Below the pieces are notes generated by a model that was given only the letters and a program-made list of their open reading frames with translations, was not told the origin of the DNA and ran no database searches. A stretch of 60,000 nucleotides of DNA from Bolinopsis microptera. Taxonomy: Eukaryota > Ctenophora > Tentaculata > Lobata > Bolinopsidae. This document shows, piece after piece, positions 49,565-60,000 of the stretch (the first letter of the stretch is position 1; each line of letters begins with the position of its first letter). The DNA lies in NCBI RefSeq assembly GCF_026151205.1, contig NC_087072.1, forward strand, positions 6,746,084-6,806,083, in the 5' to 3' direction. Made by a program: the position numbers and the translations under genes.

Positions 49565-52111
49565 TTTATTCAACAATATTAAATCATTATAGAACCTAAT
49601 TTGTGGCTTGATCGTTATGTTAGGGCTATTCTGCTAGCTGATGCTGACAGGCACTGCATGGGGCAGAGACTTAGGACCATTACGCTGGAGGCTTACAATG
49701 ACCCTTTTTGAACCCCATGGCAGTGCTAGTTTTATTATGGTACAAATTGTAAATCGAAGTTATGAAAACGATCAAGTCACTCCTGTTTTACACTATCAAC
49801 AGCTACTTAAAGCAACCTAGATTGTACAACTCACTTTGAGGATTAAACTGTTAGTGATGAGTGATTGGGCTCATTAAACATTTTAGTAGCGGAGACATGC
49901 GGATCAGCTTCTTGAGGTTCTAATAGTTCATTCAGACAAGAAGTTTTATTTTTTTCAAATTTAGTCGTTCAAGCTGCCTGAGTTCAGAAAGTTTGCCAAA
50001 GGGGCCCAGGTATTCTTGTCACCTTTACCCTGAGACGAGAGAATAACTTTTTTTACCTTTGATTTGAATACACCATGAGTGATTTCAAGGTCGTTCAGTG
50101 CCAACATCTGACGGAATGAATTCCAAAGGCAACTAGATTTGTAAACGAAACTGTTTGAGGGCATGGTTGTTATAAGAAGAGTTTCTTTGCCGGGTCTTTT
50201 AGACAAACAGAAAAGTTCAAATAGTGCAATTGGTGTTCGATATTTAAAGACTTTAAAAAGTTCATTGCAGCAGTGATACGCGTATAAATTATGCAATGTC
50301 ATGAGTGATTGACGGGCAAAAATTGGCTTGGTGTGCTCTCTCTCAAAGAATTTGCTAGTAAGTTTCTGTTCACTGATAGGTCTAGTCCTAGCACATGTCA
50401 TAAATTTATCAAGGTATGCTCTTTTGTCACCAAACATGATACGAACACACTTTTTCTGGGCTACAAATAGTGGTTGAAGTTTATTATTACTTGCACCTCC
50501 CCAAACGGTAATGCCATAAGATAGGTGACTTTCAAAAAGTGTGTGGTACAGGTCCTTATGGATAGATGATGGAATTTTATCCTTAATCATGTATAGCCTC
50601 CCAGAACAGGACGAGAGTTTTCTAACTAGTTTGTCTCTATAGGGATTGAAAGTTAGGCCTTCGTCGACAATTACTCCCAGGAATTTCGTTTCCTGCACCT
50701 TTGAGAGAGGTAGGCCGTTGAGGTAAAGTCTATTTTCAATTAATAAAGATTGATCATCAAGTTTTCTTTTAGCTGTATTGAATTCTATGTAGCAACTTTT
50801 CTTGGCGTTAACATGTAATTTATTAGCCAATGTGTACTCGTGGACTGATCGTAGGACCCTATTTGCATTATTGTAGGCCTCTGCTCTAGTTTTGGCAACT
50901 ACAAATATGTTTGTATCATCAGCAAATAGGACATAGCTAGTGTTATCGAGTTGAGAGTTTGTTAAGTCATTTATGTATATTAAAAACAGGAGAGGCCCAA
51001 GGCAGCTCCCCTGTGGAACGCCATAGAGAACAGGAAGTCTGTCTGATACTTCGCCCAGGACGGACACACACTGCTCTCTGTCCGACAAGTAACTTTCCAG
51101 TAACTTAAGTGGCACTCCTCTAATCCCATATATTTCAAGTTTCTCAAGCAAAATTGTGTGGTCTATTGTGTCAAAGGCCTTGCTTAGATCAATAAAAATT
51201 CCTAGAACATGAAGACCTTGCTTTAGGGCCTTTTGGATGTGAAAAACTGAGTAGTTAAGTGCATGTGATGTTGAGTGACTCTTTCGGAATCCGAATTGAC
51301 TGTCGTGAAGGATTCCTTGACTAACCAAGAAGCTGTAAAGACGTTTGTATATTATCTTTTCAAAAATTTTACCAAAAATTGGAAGTGTGGAAACAGGCCT
51401 GTAGTTCTCAATCAGTTCTTCGTTATCTTTTTTGTATATTGGGGTTATTTTGCCAAGCTTCAGAACTGACGGAAATATCCCTTGAGATATTAGGCGATTA
51501 AATTGAACAACAAGAGTTGGGCTAAGAATACCCGATAGTTTTTTGATTACTCTTATGGGAAAGTCGCTAGCTTTCCCACTCTTCAAGTTGGCTATAATCT
51601 CAGAAATTTCATCTTCACTACAGTCATGGAAGTAAATTGAATCGAGAGTTTTTGGTGGCATGAATTCGAGGAAAGAGGGAAGAGGTTCTAAAAGAAGGCC
51701 ATTTTGAGTATTTTCATTCATTTTTGAGGCAATAGAGGCAAAGTACTCATTAAATTTGTTGGCTATCACCCGTCTTTCAACAACGCGGACTCCATCTACC
51801 ATAAATTGGGGTTTGATGGTTTTTTTCCTTTTCCCTCTTATCTCATTTATTACTTCCCACATCTTTTTAGAACTATCAGAATTTTCAAGAATTTTGTTAC
51901 AGTTATAGGTATCTTTTTGGTTTTTTATTATCTTTTTAAGACAGCGTCTGTAATCACGAAAAATTTTGTGGAGTTTCAGATCTCCAACTGGCTTGAAGTC
52001 AGGGAGCTTTTTTGAGTTCACCCAGTTATCATACAGCTGACCTTTCTTTTCAATTGCTTCAATTATGCTGTCGGATATCCAGGGATTACTTATAGGATTG
52101 GGAGGATTCAT
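49565..52111 (-). mobile_element. LINE with intact RT frame and 3' poly(A) signal
   Basis: The 716-residue frame (52111-49961) is followed by a 3' region with AATAAA in the minus direction (complement of 49565-49570). The endonuclease half is missing upstream, so this is a 5'-truncated Jockey/CR1-like copy. Confidence 0.82.
49961..52111 (-). CDS. LINE reverse transcriptase, uninterrupted 716 residues
   Basis: The first residues (NPISNPWISDSIIEAIEKKG) match the linker after an endonuclease, so the ATG is probably internal. RT blocks: KLGKITPIYKKDNEELIENY, SQFGFRKSHSTSHAL, LGIFIDLSKAFDTIDHTILL (motif A Asp), YGVPQGSCLGPLLFLIYIND, YVLFADDTNIF (FADD), then the thumb (ETKFLGVIVDEGLTF) and a C-terminal extension. 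No stop or frameshift, so the copy is young or recently active. It would copy LINE RNA into DNA at a nicked target. Confidence 0.88.
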   Translation of the reverse strand: MNPPNPISNPWISDSIIEAIEKKGQLYDNWVNSKKLPDFKPVGDLKLHKIFRDYRRCLKKIIKNQKDTYNCNKILENSDSSKKMWEVINEIRGKRKKTIKPQFMVDGVRVVERRVIANKFNEYFASIASKMNENTQNGLLLEPLPSFLEFMPPKTLDSIYFHDCSEDEISEIIANLKSGKASDFPIRVIKKLSGILSPTLVVQFNRLISQGIFPSVLKLGKITPIYKKDNEELIENYRPVSTLPIFGKIFEKIIYKRLYSFLVSQGILHDSQFGFRKSHSTSHALNYSVFHIQKALKQGLHVLGIFIDLSKAFDTIDHTILLEKLEIYGIRGVPLKLLESYLSDREQCVSVLGEVSDRLPVLYGVPQGSCLGPLLFLIYINDLTNSQLDNTSYVLFADDTNIFVVAKTRAEAYNNANRVLRSVHEYTLANKLHVNAKKSCYIEFNTAKRKLDDQSLLIENRLYLNGLPLSKVQETKFLGVIVDEGLTFNPYRDKLVRKLSSCSGRLYMIKDKIPSSIHKDLYHTLFESHLSYGITVWGGASNNKLQPLFVAQKKCVRIMFGDKRAYLDKFMTCARTRPISEQKLTSKFFEREHTKPIFARQSLMTLHNLYAYHCCNELFKVFKYRTPIALFELFCLSKRPGKETLLITTMPSNSFVYKSSCLWNSFRQMLALNDLEITHGVFKSKVKKVILSSQGKGDKNTWAPLANFLNSGSLND

Positions 52112-52738
52112 ATTAGATTGTCGATTGTTTAAGATTAACTTGATATTTTAGCGTATCAGAGCTGAAATTTTGCATGACTATTTCAAATGACTATTTTACA
52201 TGACTATTTTTTTCATATTCCGGGATGTTGAGGAAGGAGGAATGGATAGCTCGCGTTTTCTGCGCGTTTTTTGGTGTCTGAATGCGCAAAAAATAGTCAA
52301 GCAATCTTATAGGTAAGAAATAGTCATGGAATCTAGGAATGCGCTCGATTCGAACTTCGAGTCGATAAAATGATGTAACATCGCGTTAGCCCTGAGAGCG
52401 ACCAATTTTGATTTAATTTTAAATTAATGTGAATATTTTTTCCACAAGAATCTTTTTTTACCGGTTATCAACAAATTTTGACTAGGTGTTAAATTCCTGG
52501 ACGCCTGACTATTTGCCACTTGGGTCAAATGTAAAACTAAAATCTTGATGTTGATTGATTGACGACGTCAATTTTTGAGCACAGCGCGAGCGCATATTGC
52601 GGAAAAGGACCGCGTAGCTAGTCAAGATGTTGATAAATATTTGGCTTGTGGCGCGATGTGTTGCTCTAACTATACTTATAGCCCTTTCGCTTGCAGTAGC
52701 GCGCGACCGCCGGAGGCGGAAATGACCTGGTTAGCTAG
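52112..52738. other. Spacer between the LINE and the direct repeat
   Basis: No ORF or RNA gene is recognised. Mixed AT-rich and CG-containing words. Confidence 0.35.
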
Positions 52739-53713
52739 TGTTAGGTAGGGGTATAGTGAATTGAGGGTGAACAGGTTTGCAAATATCTCACGGCCTGTAT
52801 TATTATCTTATAAAATATTTGTACTGAGAGACCGGTAGTCGGTCGATTAATTTAAAGTCTTTATCAATTTAGAAAATATTTGGAGTCAGCGTTACAAGCT
52901 GAAAGTTGTAAGGTTTATATGATTGCAATGTCCCACGGCGTGAAGCTGTAGTTAGTATCTTAAGCCGTTGTAAATTAGTAGTTATTTGGAATTGTGACGT
53001 TCCCGGTGGGAAAAGTAGTGGCTTGAAGATTGTTAAAGTTTCAAATTTATTAGAACTTATAGTTAAAAGAATACTTACAATTATTTTAACAGCATTGATT
53101 TTTGATTATTGTGTTGACGAACTAGCCGAGGTGTTACAAGAGTGCCATGAGAATCAACTCCCCCTTCAACTCCCCAAAGACCTGTCAACCAGCACTATAC
53201 AAAAAGGGAAGCTCGCCTGCTGCTCGTCGCCTTTCGCCTTTCGCCTTCTGCATTCACCTGTTCCTATCATGGCCCGGGGTCTTGCTCTGCTGTATCCGTT
53301 CTCTCTCCACATGTTACTCATTTCTATTATAGGTTCGTAATTTAGATTAAGTTCTTGATCATGTTATTGTCATTGATTGCATTCGTATCAAAAGGTTGAT
53401 GTTGAAGATTAGTTCGTACTTAGGTCAATTTCCGTCGTATAATGCTTAATATGCTGTTAATATACATAATATCTCATCAGATTCCTCGCACTACTAGTAT
53501 TACCGGTTCCCGATAGATCCTTCCAGAATTAGGCGATGGAGTTCCTTTCCTGAGGTAAAAATCTTACGTAAACCTTAATCCATCGTTCATAATCATAGCA
53601 CTTTTCCACTTGTTAACGTTGACGATTGTAGTATTATAGTTATTTCCTGTGTACTAATTATTAGTTCTAATAGTTATTAATTTTCAGGCAATATGACGGT
53701 GATACCCACCCCA
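52739..53713 (+). repeat. Left copy of a near-identical direct repeat (LTR-like)
   Basis: It begins TGTTAGGTAGGGGTATAG and matches 59026-60000 over the whole visible length with only a few substitutions and small indels (for example one fewer TCGCCTT unit near 53230). The TG start and the pairing 6,287 bp apart suggest LTRs, or a segmental duplication. The right copy is cut by the window end, so the true right border is unknown. An open frame of about 105 codons exists in both copies but lacks an ATG. Confidence 0.75.
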
Positions 53714-56057
53714 CTTGTTCTGCCTGTCCTCACCTAAGCTCCACCAGTCGTATTGCTTCGTAAGTTTATTACGTCTTCATTAAGAGGTTCCTACGATAGA
53801 TTTTCCCTTAATTTAACTTAATCAATCTGAATATTGTCACTACTTAAACGCTCCGTACTTATAATTATCTTACTTCAGATTGATTCCCCCCTCCTTCCTC
53901 GAGAACCGTTCGTCACTATGTTAGATCCTCGAGATGACCATGCAAGATGGTTCAGTTCTAGTTGACATTCCACTATATGAAAAGACCAGATCGCCACTTT
54001 ATATTCTTATTCCTTGAGAGAGAGAGAGAACCGGAACAGCGACCTCGTGAATCATCCTATTTAATCGCTTCACCCTCGCCACATTCGCTACTACTTCAAT
54101 TATTGGGGTAAATGGACATTAACACTAAGTTATGAGATATGAGAGTTAAATTAATATTGTAGTCCTATTTAACCCAATTATTTTACAACCCTTTATTAAC
54201 TTGTTTTAATTGGTTATCTTCCAGATACAAATTCGCATAAAATTCTGAAGTCCATAATTACAATAGAAATTACTGTCCTAAAAATGTATCCGTACAAAGA
54301 GAGTTTGGGTTTGAACTGTGCCCTGAGTGAGTCTCAAACCGGGAGGTATTCCATAATATCGGAACTTGAATTTCCATACTCTAGTTAAAAGGAGCCCATT
54401 TTACGTAGTTAAATTAATACCATCACAATTTAATGAAATATAATAAATAAATAATCTCTAGAAGTCATGGAAAATTGGAGCATTAAATAGGCCGTTAAGT
54501 AAGTTGTCGTGCTGAAACCCGAGTACGCTTCTTAACAATGTAGCCCTAATGCGGCTCTCTCTGTAGCTGTACAAAATTTTTAAGCAAAATTTTCAAAAAA
54601 TCTGGAAGAGACACCAAATCTTAGTTTGTTTTGTTAGTGCACCGTTTGTGCAATTTGTTTATTTACATTGATATTAGTTGTTGCAGCCATAGCCATAAAA
54701 TGATGAAGTCACAACAGAGAAGTAGGTAGAAGAGATAAAGAAGTGATGTAATTATAATGAGAAGTAAGAGAAGAAGATGTTAAAGAGAAAGAAGTGATAT
54801 ATTATAGGAAATATACGGCCGTATAATTAGATAAAGATAGGAATGATGCGAGAGATGTATGATGTTACGAGATAATGAGATTATGCTATTATGAGATTTT
54901 GAAATGTGAGACAAGTATATTATGGGGAGATATATTAAACTGCAGTATAAATTATTAGCCGGCTAAGGGATAAGGGGTTTAGAAGATGTTGTGAAGTTTA
55001 TTGGGAGGAGGTGCTATAATGGTTGTTGACAAGGTGTTAGTTTTAATTAGTAGATGGGCTTCTTATCTGTTATTTGAGTGTTGTGATACCGCCAAAAGAG
55101 CTCTTGGTGGTTAGAAACACTTCGGATTCAGTACGACCCTTCGAACTTTGAAACTAAGATTGGCAACATGATTTAGCGTAATAGGGTATGCGGACGTGAA
55201 GAAGAGAAGATATGATACAGAGGGAGATTTGATAAAGGGTTTGTTGTTTAAAAATAAAGATGATTTAGTGTAATAGGGTATGCGGACGTGAAGAAGAAGG
55301 GAAGATATTTTAAATGAAGTAGATACATAGAGAAGTGATTTGATATAGAAGTGATGTTGTTAAAGTTGGCATGGTGGAATCATGCTGGGAAATAAGGGAT
55401 TGGGAAGAGGGATGAGCTCCTTATAATCCCAGTCCTTAACAGGGGGAGGCGGATCCGCAAGGATCCGGGGACACGTTAAACATTTCTATAGTGCTGGAGA
55501 GGAAACTGAAGGCTCCCGTGTCTAACGAAGTGTGAATTAACACACTGCCTTGGTACCCTCTAGTCGGCCGTGTTTTCGGGCTACCTGGTGTTCAGTACCT
55601 GGAGCTTGTCACCCCCAGGACTGGACATACGTCCCCAGGCAAGTGGAACACGGTGGTACGTGGACGACAGTCCACACCTAGCTAGTATCTTATCTTTTTG
55701 AACCCCACAAAGGTGGAAAATTACCCAGAAAGGGAGTAAATAAAAATTTGGAAGATAAGATCTAGTGAACAGGCAAGGCAAGAGAAAACGGTCAAAGTTC
55801 ATAGTTGTGACAGCTAAGTCCTCTATGGATAAGACCGTCGGTGGAACCTAGGAGTGCCAATCCCACTTACTGGTCATCCATCGCTACAGACTGGGTCCCT
55901 TGCCGGTAGGTTCACATATGCGTAACATCCTTTTATGTAAAAGGTTGCGTGATCTGCTCAATGTACAGTCGGGCCTACATAAGCTAAAAGCGACTTGGTC
56001 TTAATGATCGTCCAGTTAGTAAGCGAATGTAGCTGTTGTGATCGAGGGGATTAAAAA
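53714..56057. other. Interior of the direct-repeat pair, left part, no coding capacity
   Basis: If the direct repeats are LTRs, this should hold gag-pol, but no retroviral motif is found, as in non-autonomous LARD-type elements. It contains an imperfect 87-bp tandem duplication (GGGTATGCGGACGTGAAGAA at about 55185 and 55274) and a segment with GGATCCGCAAGGATCC at about 55451. Confidence 0.45.
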
Positions 56058-58204
56058 TAGGGGTGGGCACGAAAATGCAAATTTTCCAAATTTTTTAACG
56101 GCCCTGTTTTTTGGGCAAAGGGACCTCCAAAATGAAAAAATAACTTGGTTTAGGGTCAAAAAAGCCCAAAATAAATATTTCCCGCCCCGTTTTCGGTTAG
56201 CGGGAGGGTCATTTTTGACGTTTTTGACTAAAATTGGCTTTATTTAATTCATTTTCACCTTTTACACCACATTGTTACCCATGATTGTGAATCATTATTG
56301 ACAAACCAGGTAGGGTGAATGATTTCAGCCATCTAAAAATTTTCTGAAGACCCCCAGGGTGCCCGTATCCATGGAAACGGGTCGTTTTGAAAAAAAATTA
56401 AGCGAAATCAGCCAAAATGTTTGTTTTTACCCCTTTTTGCCATTCAAAGACTTTTAACATGGCCAAACGTATCCAGAAAGACCATTATTGTATATTGTAA
56501 CTTGTATGCCAACTATAAAAGGTATAAAAACATGATGTTAGGTGTTTTAGTGGTATTTTTGGGCCTTAGCAACGCCTAGCAACGGGGCGTTTTAGGCATT
56601 TTAGAGGTTAATACATGTCATTTTAATATCTTACACTCTATTGTTACTAATGAATGTTGATTATTATTAACATACCAGGTAGGGTTGATGATTTCAAGCT
56701 TCCAGAGCTCATCTGGAGGCATATTGGGTGCCCGTAACCATGGAAACTCGTCTTTTTTACGAAAAATTGAGATTTCGGTGAAAATTAGGGTTTTTTATAA
56801 CTTTATCCATAAATATTATACTAGTTATCCTTTATAAACCCTATGACAGTTGTGTATTGGGAGATAAAATGGTAACTAATGTCTAACACTTCAGGGAGAT
56901 AAGTTTTCCCACTATTTAGGCCCCTAGCAACCCATAGCAACGACGATTTACATCCAAAATAAGGCATAAAATACCACTATTTGACCCAAAACTGCTGAAA
57001 ATTGACCTGGGTCATGGTAACAACGGTTTGAAACAGTAAAGTGATTACAATTAAACTATTGATGTTAGGGTTCCTCACTATGTAGGCCCCTAGCAACCCA
57101 TAGCAACACCTAGTTACGTGAGTCTTGGTCGTACCTTCATATCAATACCGATTGTCTGTAAGGTGTGAGTGCCTTTCCTAACTTGCCAAATCCTGGCAAA
57201 TATGAATCACTTTACTGTTTCAAACCGTTGTTACCATGACCCAGGTCAATTTTCAGCAGTTTTGGGTCAAATAGTGGTATTTTATGCCTTATTTTGGATG
57301 TAAATCGTCGTTGCTATGGGTTGCTAGGGGCCTAAATAGTGGGAAAACTTATCTCCCTGAAGTGTTAGACATTAGTTACCATTTTATCTCCCAATACACA
57401 ACTGTCATAGGGTTTATAAAGGATAACTAGTATAATATTTATGGATAAAGTTATAAAAAACCCTAATTTTCACCGAAATCTCAATTTTTCGTAAAAAAGA
57501 CGAGTTTCCATGGTTACGGGCACCCAATATGCCTCCAGATGAGCTCTGGAAGCTTGAAATCATCAACCCTACCTGGTATGTTAATAATAATCAACATTCA
57601 TTAGTAACAATAGAGTGTAAGATATTAAAATGACATGTATTAACCTCTAAAATGCCTAAAACGCCCCGTTGCTAGGCGTTGCTAAGGCCCAAAAATACCA
57701 CTAAAACACCTAACATCATGTTTTTATACCTTTTATAGTTGACATACAAGTTACAATGTACAATTATGGTCTTTCTGGATACTTTTGGCCATGTTAAAAG
57801 TCTTAAAATGGCAAAAAGGGGTAAAAACAAACATTTTGGCTGATTTCGCTTAATTTTTTTTCAAAACGACCCGTTTCCATGGATACGGGCACCCTGGGGG
57901 TCTTCAGAAAATTTTTAGATGGCTGAAATCATTCACCCCACCTGGTTTGTCAATAATGATTCACAATCATGGGTAACAATGAGGTGTAAAAGGTGAAAAT
58001 GAATTAAATAAAGCCAATTTTAGTCAAAAACGTCAAAAATGACCCTCCCGCTAACCGAAAACGGGGCGGGAAATATTTATTTCGGGCTTTTTTGACCCCA
58101 AACCAAGTTATTTTTTCATTTTGGAGGTCCCTTTACCCAAAAAACAGGGCCGTTTAAAAATTCATGACATCACCCAAAAATATTGCTATCCGTGCCCACC
58201 CCTA
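56058..58204. mobile_element. 2,147-bp hAT-like foldback element
   Basis: Two inverted arms of about 1 kb (56058-about 57050 and about 57205-58204) surround a loop of about 155 bp. Both termini read TAGGGGTGGGCACG, similar to hAT-type termini. TTAAAAA flanks both sides (56051-56057 and 58205-58211), a 7-bp target-site duplication, where 8 would be typical for hAT. Arms differ by a few substitutions. The arms contain recurring words such as CCCCTAGCAACCCATAGCAA. No transposase is encoded. Confidence 0.87.
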
Positions 58205-59025
58205 TTAAAAAGTGAACCTCGGGAAGCAATGGGCAGTTCTTTAAACTGCGGAAATGGGGTCAGCTCAGACTGCGCCTGGTTACACATATGGATTAAGTAA
58301 GAATAAATAAGTAAGTAAGGGTGCATAAAATGAAAGTTATGATTGAATAGAAGCAGTTGAAATGTAACAGGAGGTCGAAGACCAGAAGTGACAAATTTTG
58401 TTGAAGTTGGGGTAATTTACGTTGTGAAATATGGCTAGTGGCTGCACATTAATTACTGCATTAGGCATTTATAGATTTATGAAGAAATATGTAAGTACTA
58501 CTAAGATTATTTTTATTCTCCGCAGAATACCGAAAAAGTTACGAACAAGTTGAGAGAACTTACAGGTCAGATGTTGTAGCGATAATAAATAAATTAGAAA
58601 CATTGCCCTTTGTAGCAGCAAATCCTTTTGCACTGTGTTAGAATTGTTTATGCTGTGTGAAGTAGTACCGTCGGCTGATCGAAGTATGGCCGCTTAGTAG
58701 TATTATATTTTAAAAGTCAAGTAGTTTAGCTAAGAGTTGTAGTATTCGAATTAAGAAGTATGTATTATTGATTAAGTAATTGCGCGAATTAAAGATATAA
58801 ACGGGTTGATCGAAGAATAGCCAATGTAGAGTTTCGTATTTTAATTTTTTTTGAAAGTTTATTTTGTCGTGCTTTTGTGAGAAAATGTGCCATAGAAATT
58901 TTATCGATCATAACATGTTATTGTAGAATCATTATAAAAGGGTGCATCTTGTATGTAACTAAGGAGTCTTTAAATTATATATATTATAACATGACGGGGT
59001 CGTCATTAAATTTCGATCGGGGAGA
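58205..59025. other. Interior of the direct-repeat pair, right part
   Basis: The first 110 bp continue the sequence interrupted at 56057 and end in a short TAAG-type tail (GGATTAAGTAAGAATAAATAA, then GTAAGTAAGG), suggesting an older SINE/LINE 3' end. The remainder is AT-rich and non-coding. Confidence 0.4.
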
Positions 59026-60000
59026 TGTTAGGCAGGGGTATAGTGAATTGAGGGTGAACAGGTTTGCAAATATCTCACGGCCTGTATTAGTATCTTATAA
59101 AATATTTGTACTGAGAGACCGGTAGTCGGTCGATTAATTTAAAGTCTTTATCAATTTAGAAAATATTTGGAGTCAGCGTTACAAGCTGAAAGTTGTAAGG
59201 TTTATATGATTGCAATGTCCCACGGCGTGAAGCTGTAGTTAGTATTTTAAGCCGTTGTAAATTAGTAGTTATTTGGAATTGTGACGTTCCCGGTGGGAAA
59301 AGTAGTGGCTTGAAGATTGTTAAAGTTTCAAATTTATTAGAACTTATAGTTAAAAGAATACTTACAATTATTTTAACAGCATCGATTTTTGATTATTGTG
59401 TTGACGAACTAGCCGAGGTGTTACAAGAGTGCCATGAGAATCAACTCCCCCTTCAACTCCCCAAAGACCTGTCAACCAGCACTATACAAAAAGGGAAGCT
59501 CGCCTGCTGCTCGTCGCCTTTCGCCTTTCGCCTTTCGCCTTCTGCATTCACCTGTTCCTATCATGGCCCGGGGTCTTGCTCTGCTGTATCCGTTCTCTCT
59601 CCACATGTTACTCATTTCTATTATAGGTTCGTAATTTAGATTAAGTTCTTGATCATGTTATTGTCATTGATTGCATTCGTATCAAAGGTTGATGTTGAAG
59701 ATTAGTTCGTACTTAGGTCAATTTCCGTCGTATAATGCTTAATATGCTGTTAATATACATAATATCTCATCAGATTCCTCGCACTACTAGTATTACCGGT
59801 TCCCGATAGATCCTTCCAGAATTAGGCGATGGAGTTCCTTTCCTGAGGTAAAAATCTTACGTAAACCTTAATCCATCGTTCATAATCATAGCACTTTTCC
59901 ACTTGTTAACGTTGACGATTGTAGTATTATAGTTATTTCCTGTGTACTAATTATTAGTTCTAATAGTTATTAATTTTCAGGCAATATGACGGTGATACCC
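59026..60000 (+). repeat. Right copy of the near-identical direct repeat (LTR-like)
   Basis: It begins TGTTAGGCAGGGGTATAG and runs to the window end while still matching the left copy, so the repeat is at least 975 bp. The near identity indicates a recent duplication or insertion. Confidence 0.75.

Noticed and set aside
53023-53340. ORF of about 105 codons repeated at 59310-59639
   Set aside because: It lacks an ATG, has no recognised motif, and its presence twice reflects the direct repeat; kept only as a note there.

Overview
The window looks like nuclear DNA from a multicellular animal, most likely an invertebrate. It is AT-rich, with long introns, GT-AG splicing, a eukaryotic tRNA, many nested transposons and large tandem arrays. 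I cannot name a phylum from sequence alone.

The main host gene is a minus-strand Rho-associated coiled-coil kinase (ROCK). I rebuilt it exon by exon from the initiator ATG at 40368 down to about 12950. There are 24 well-supported phase-compatible exons plus two inferred tail exons, for about 1,219 to 1,419 residues. Domain order is N-terminal cap, AGC kinase with conserved catalytic motifs, hydrophobic motif FVGFTY, long coiled coil with Rho-binding region, then a PH domain split by a C1 zinc module. ROCK introns carry a plus-strand single-exon F-box gene (25779-26057), a minus-strand tRNA-Pro(AGG) at 27033-27104, a TIR element with an 8-bp target duplication touching a splice acceptor (18840-20037), a 3.7-kb REL-type LINE (30787-about 34520), and 28-bp minisatellites. 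Upstream of ROCK on the same strand is a 281-residue ORF (40685-41530). It joins membrane segments to a CxxC...ADH...CxxC treble-clef/HNH-like module and is the most interesting unnamed protein here.

Left edge (1-1.7 kb): three exons of a minus-strand C2H2 zinc-finger gene, interrupted by a LINE fragment. From 2.6 to 10.2 kb lies a graveyard of nested elements: a Ty3/gypsy-like retrotransposon (minus strand, protease to integrase) broken by a 723-bp palindrome, a tRNA-derived SINE and an RNase H-bearing LINE fragment, and cut off by a CR1-like LINE with esterase ORF1 and endonuclease ORF2. From 10.2 to 12.5 kb there are probable MITE remnants.

Right part (42.6-60 kb): a small element whose ends are a 71-nt G run and a 43-nt C run, a frameshifted Jockey/CR1-like LINE, a degraded minus-strand retroelement C-terminus, a GC-rich block of repeated short motifs after a 65-bp palindrome, an uninterrupted 716-residue LINE RT ORF, and a pair of near-identical direct repeats of at least 975 bp (52739 and 59026). 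That pair encloses a 2,147-bp hAT-like foldback element with 7-bp flanking duplications.

The host genes show no operon-like cooperation. ROCK is a cytoskeletal kinase acting downstream of RhoA; the F-box gene is a likely SCF substrate adaptor nested inside it.
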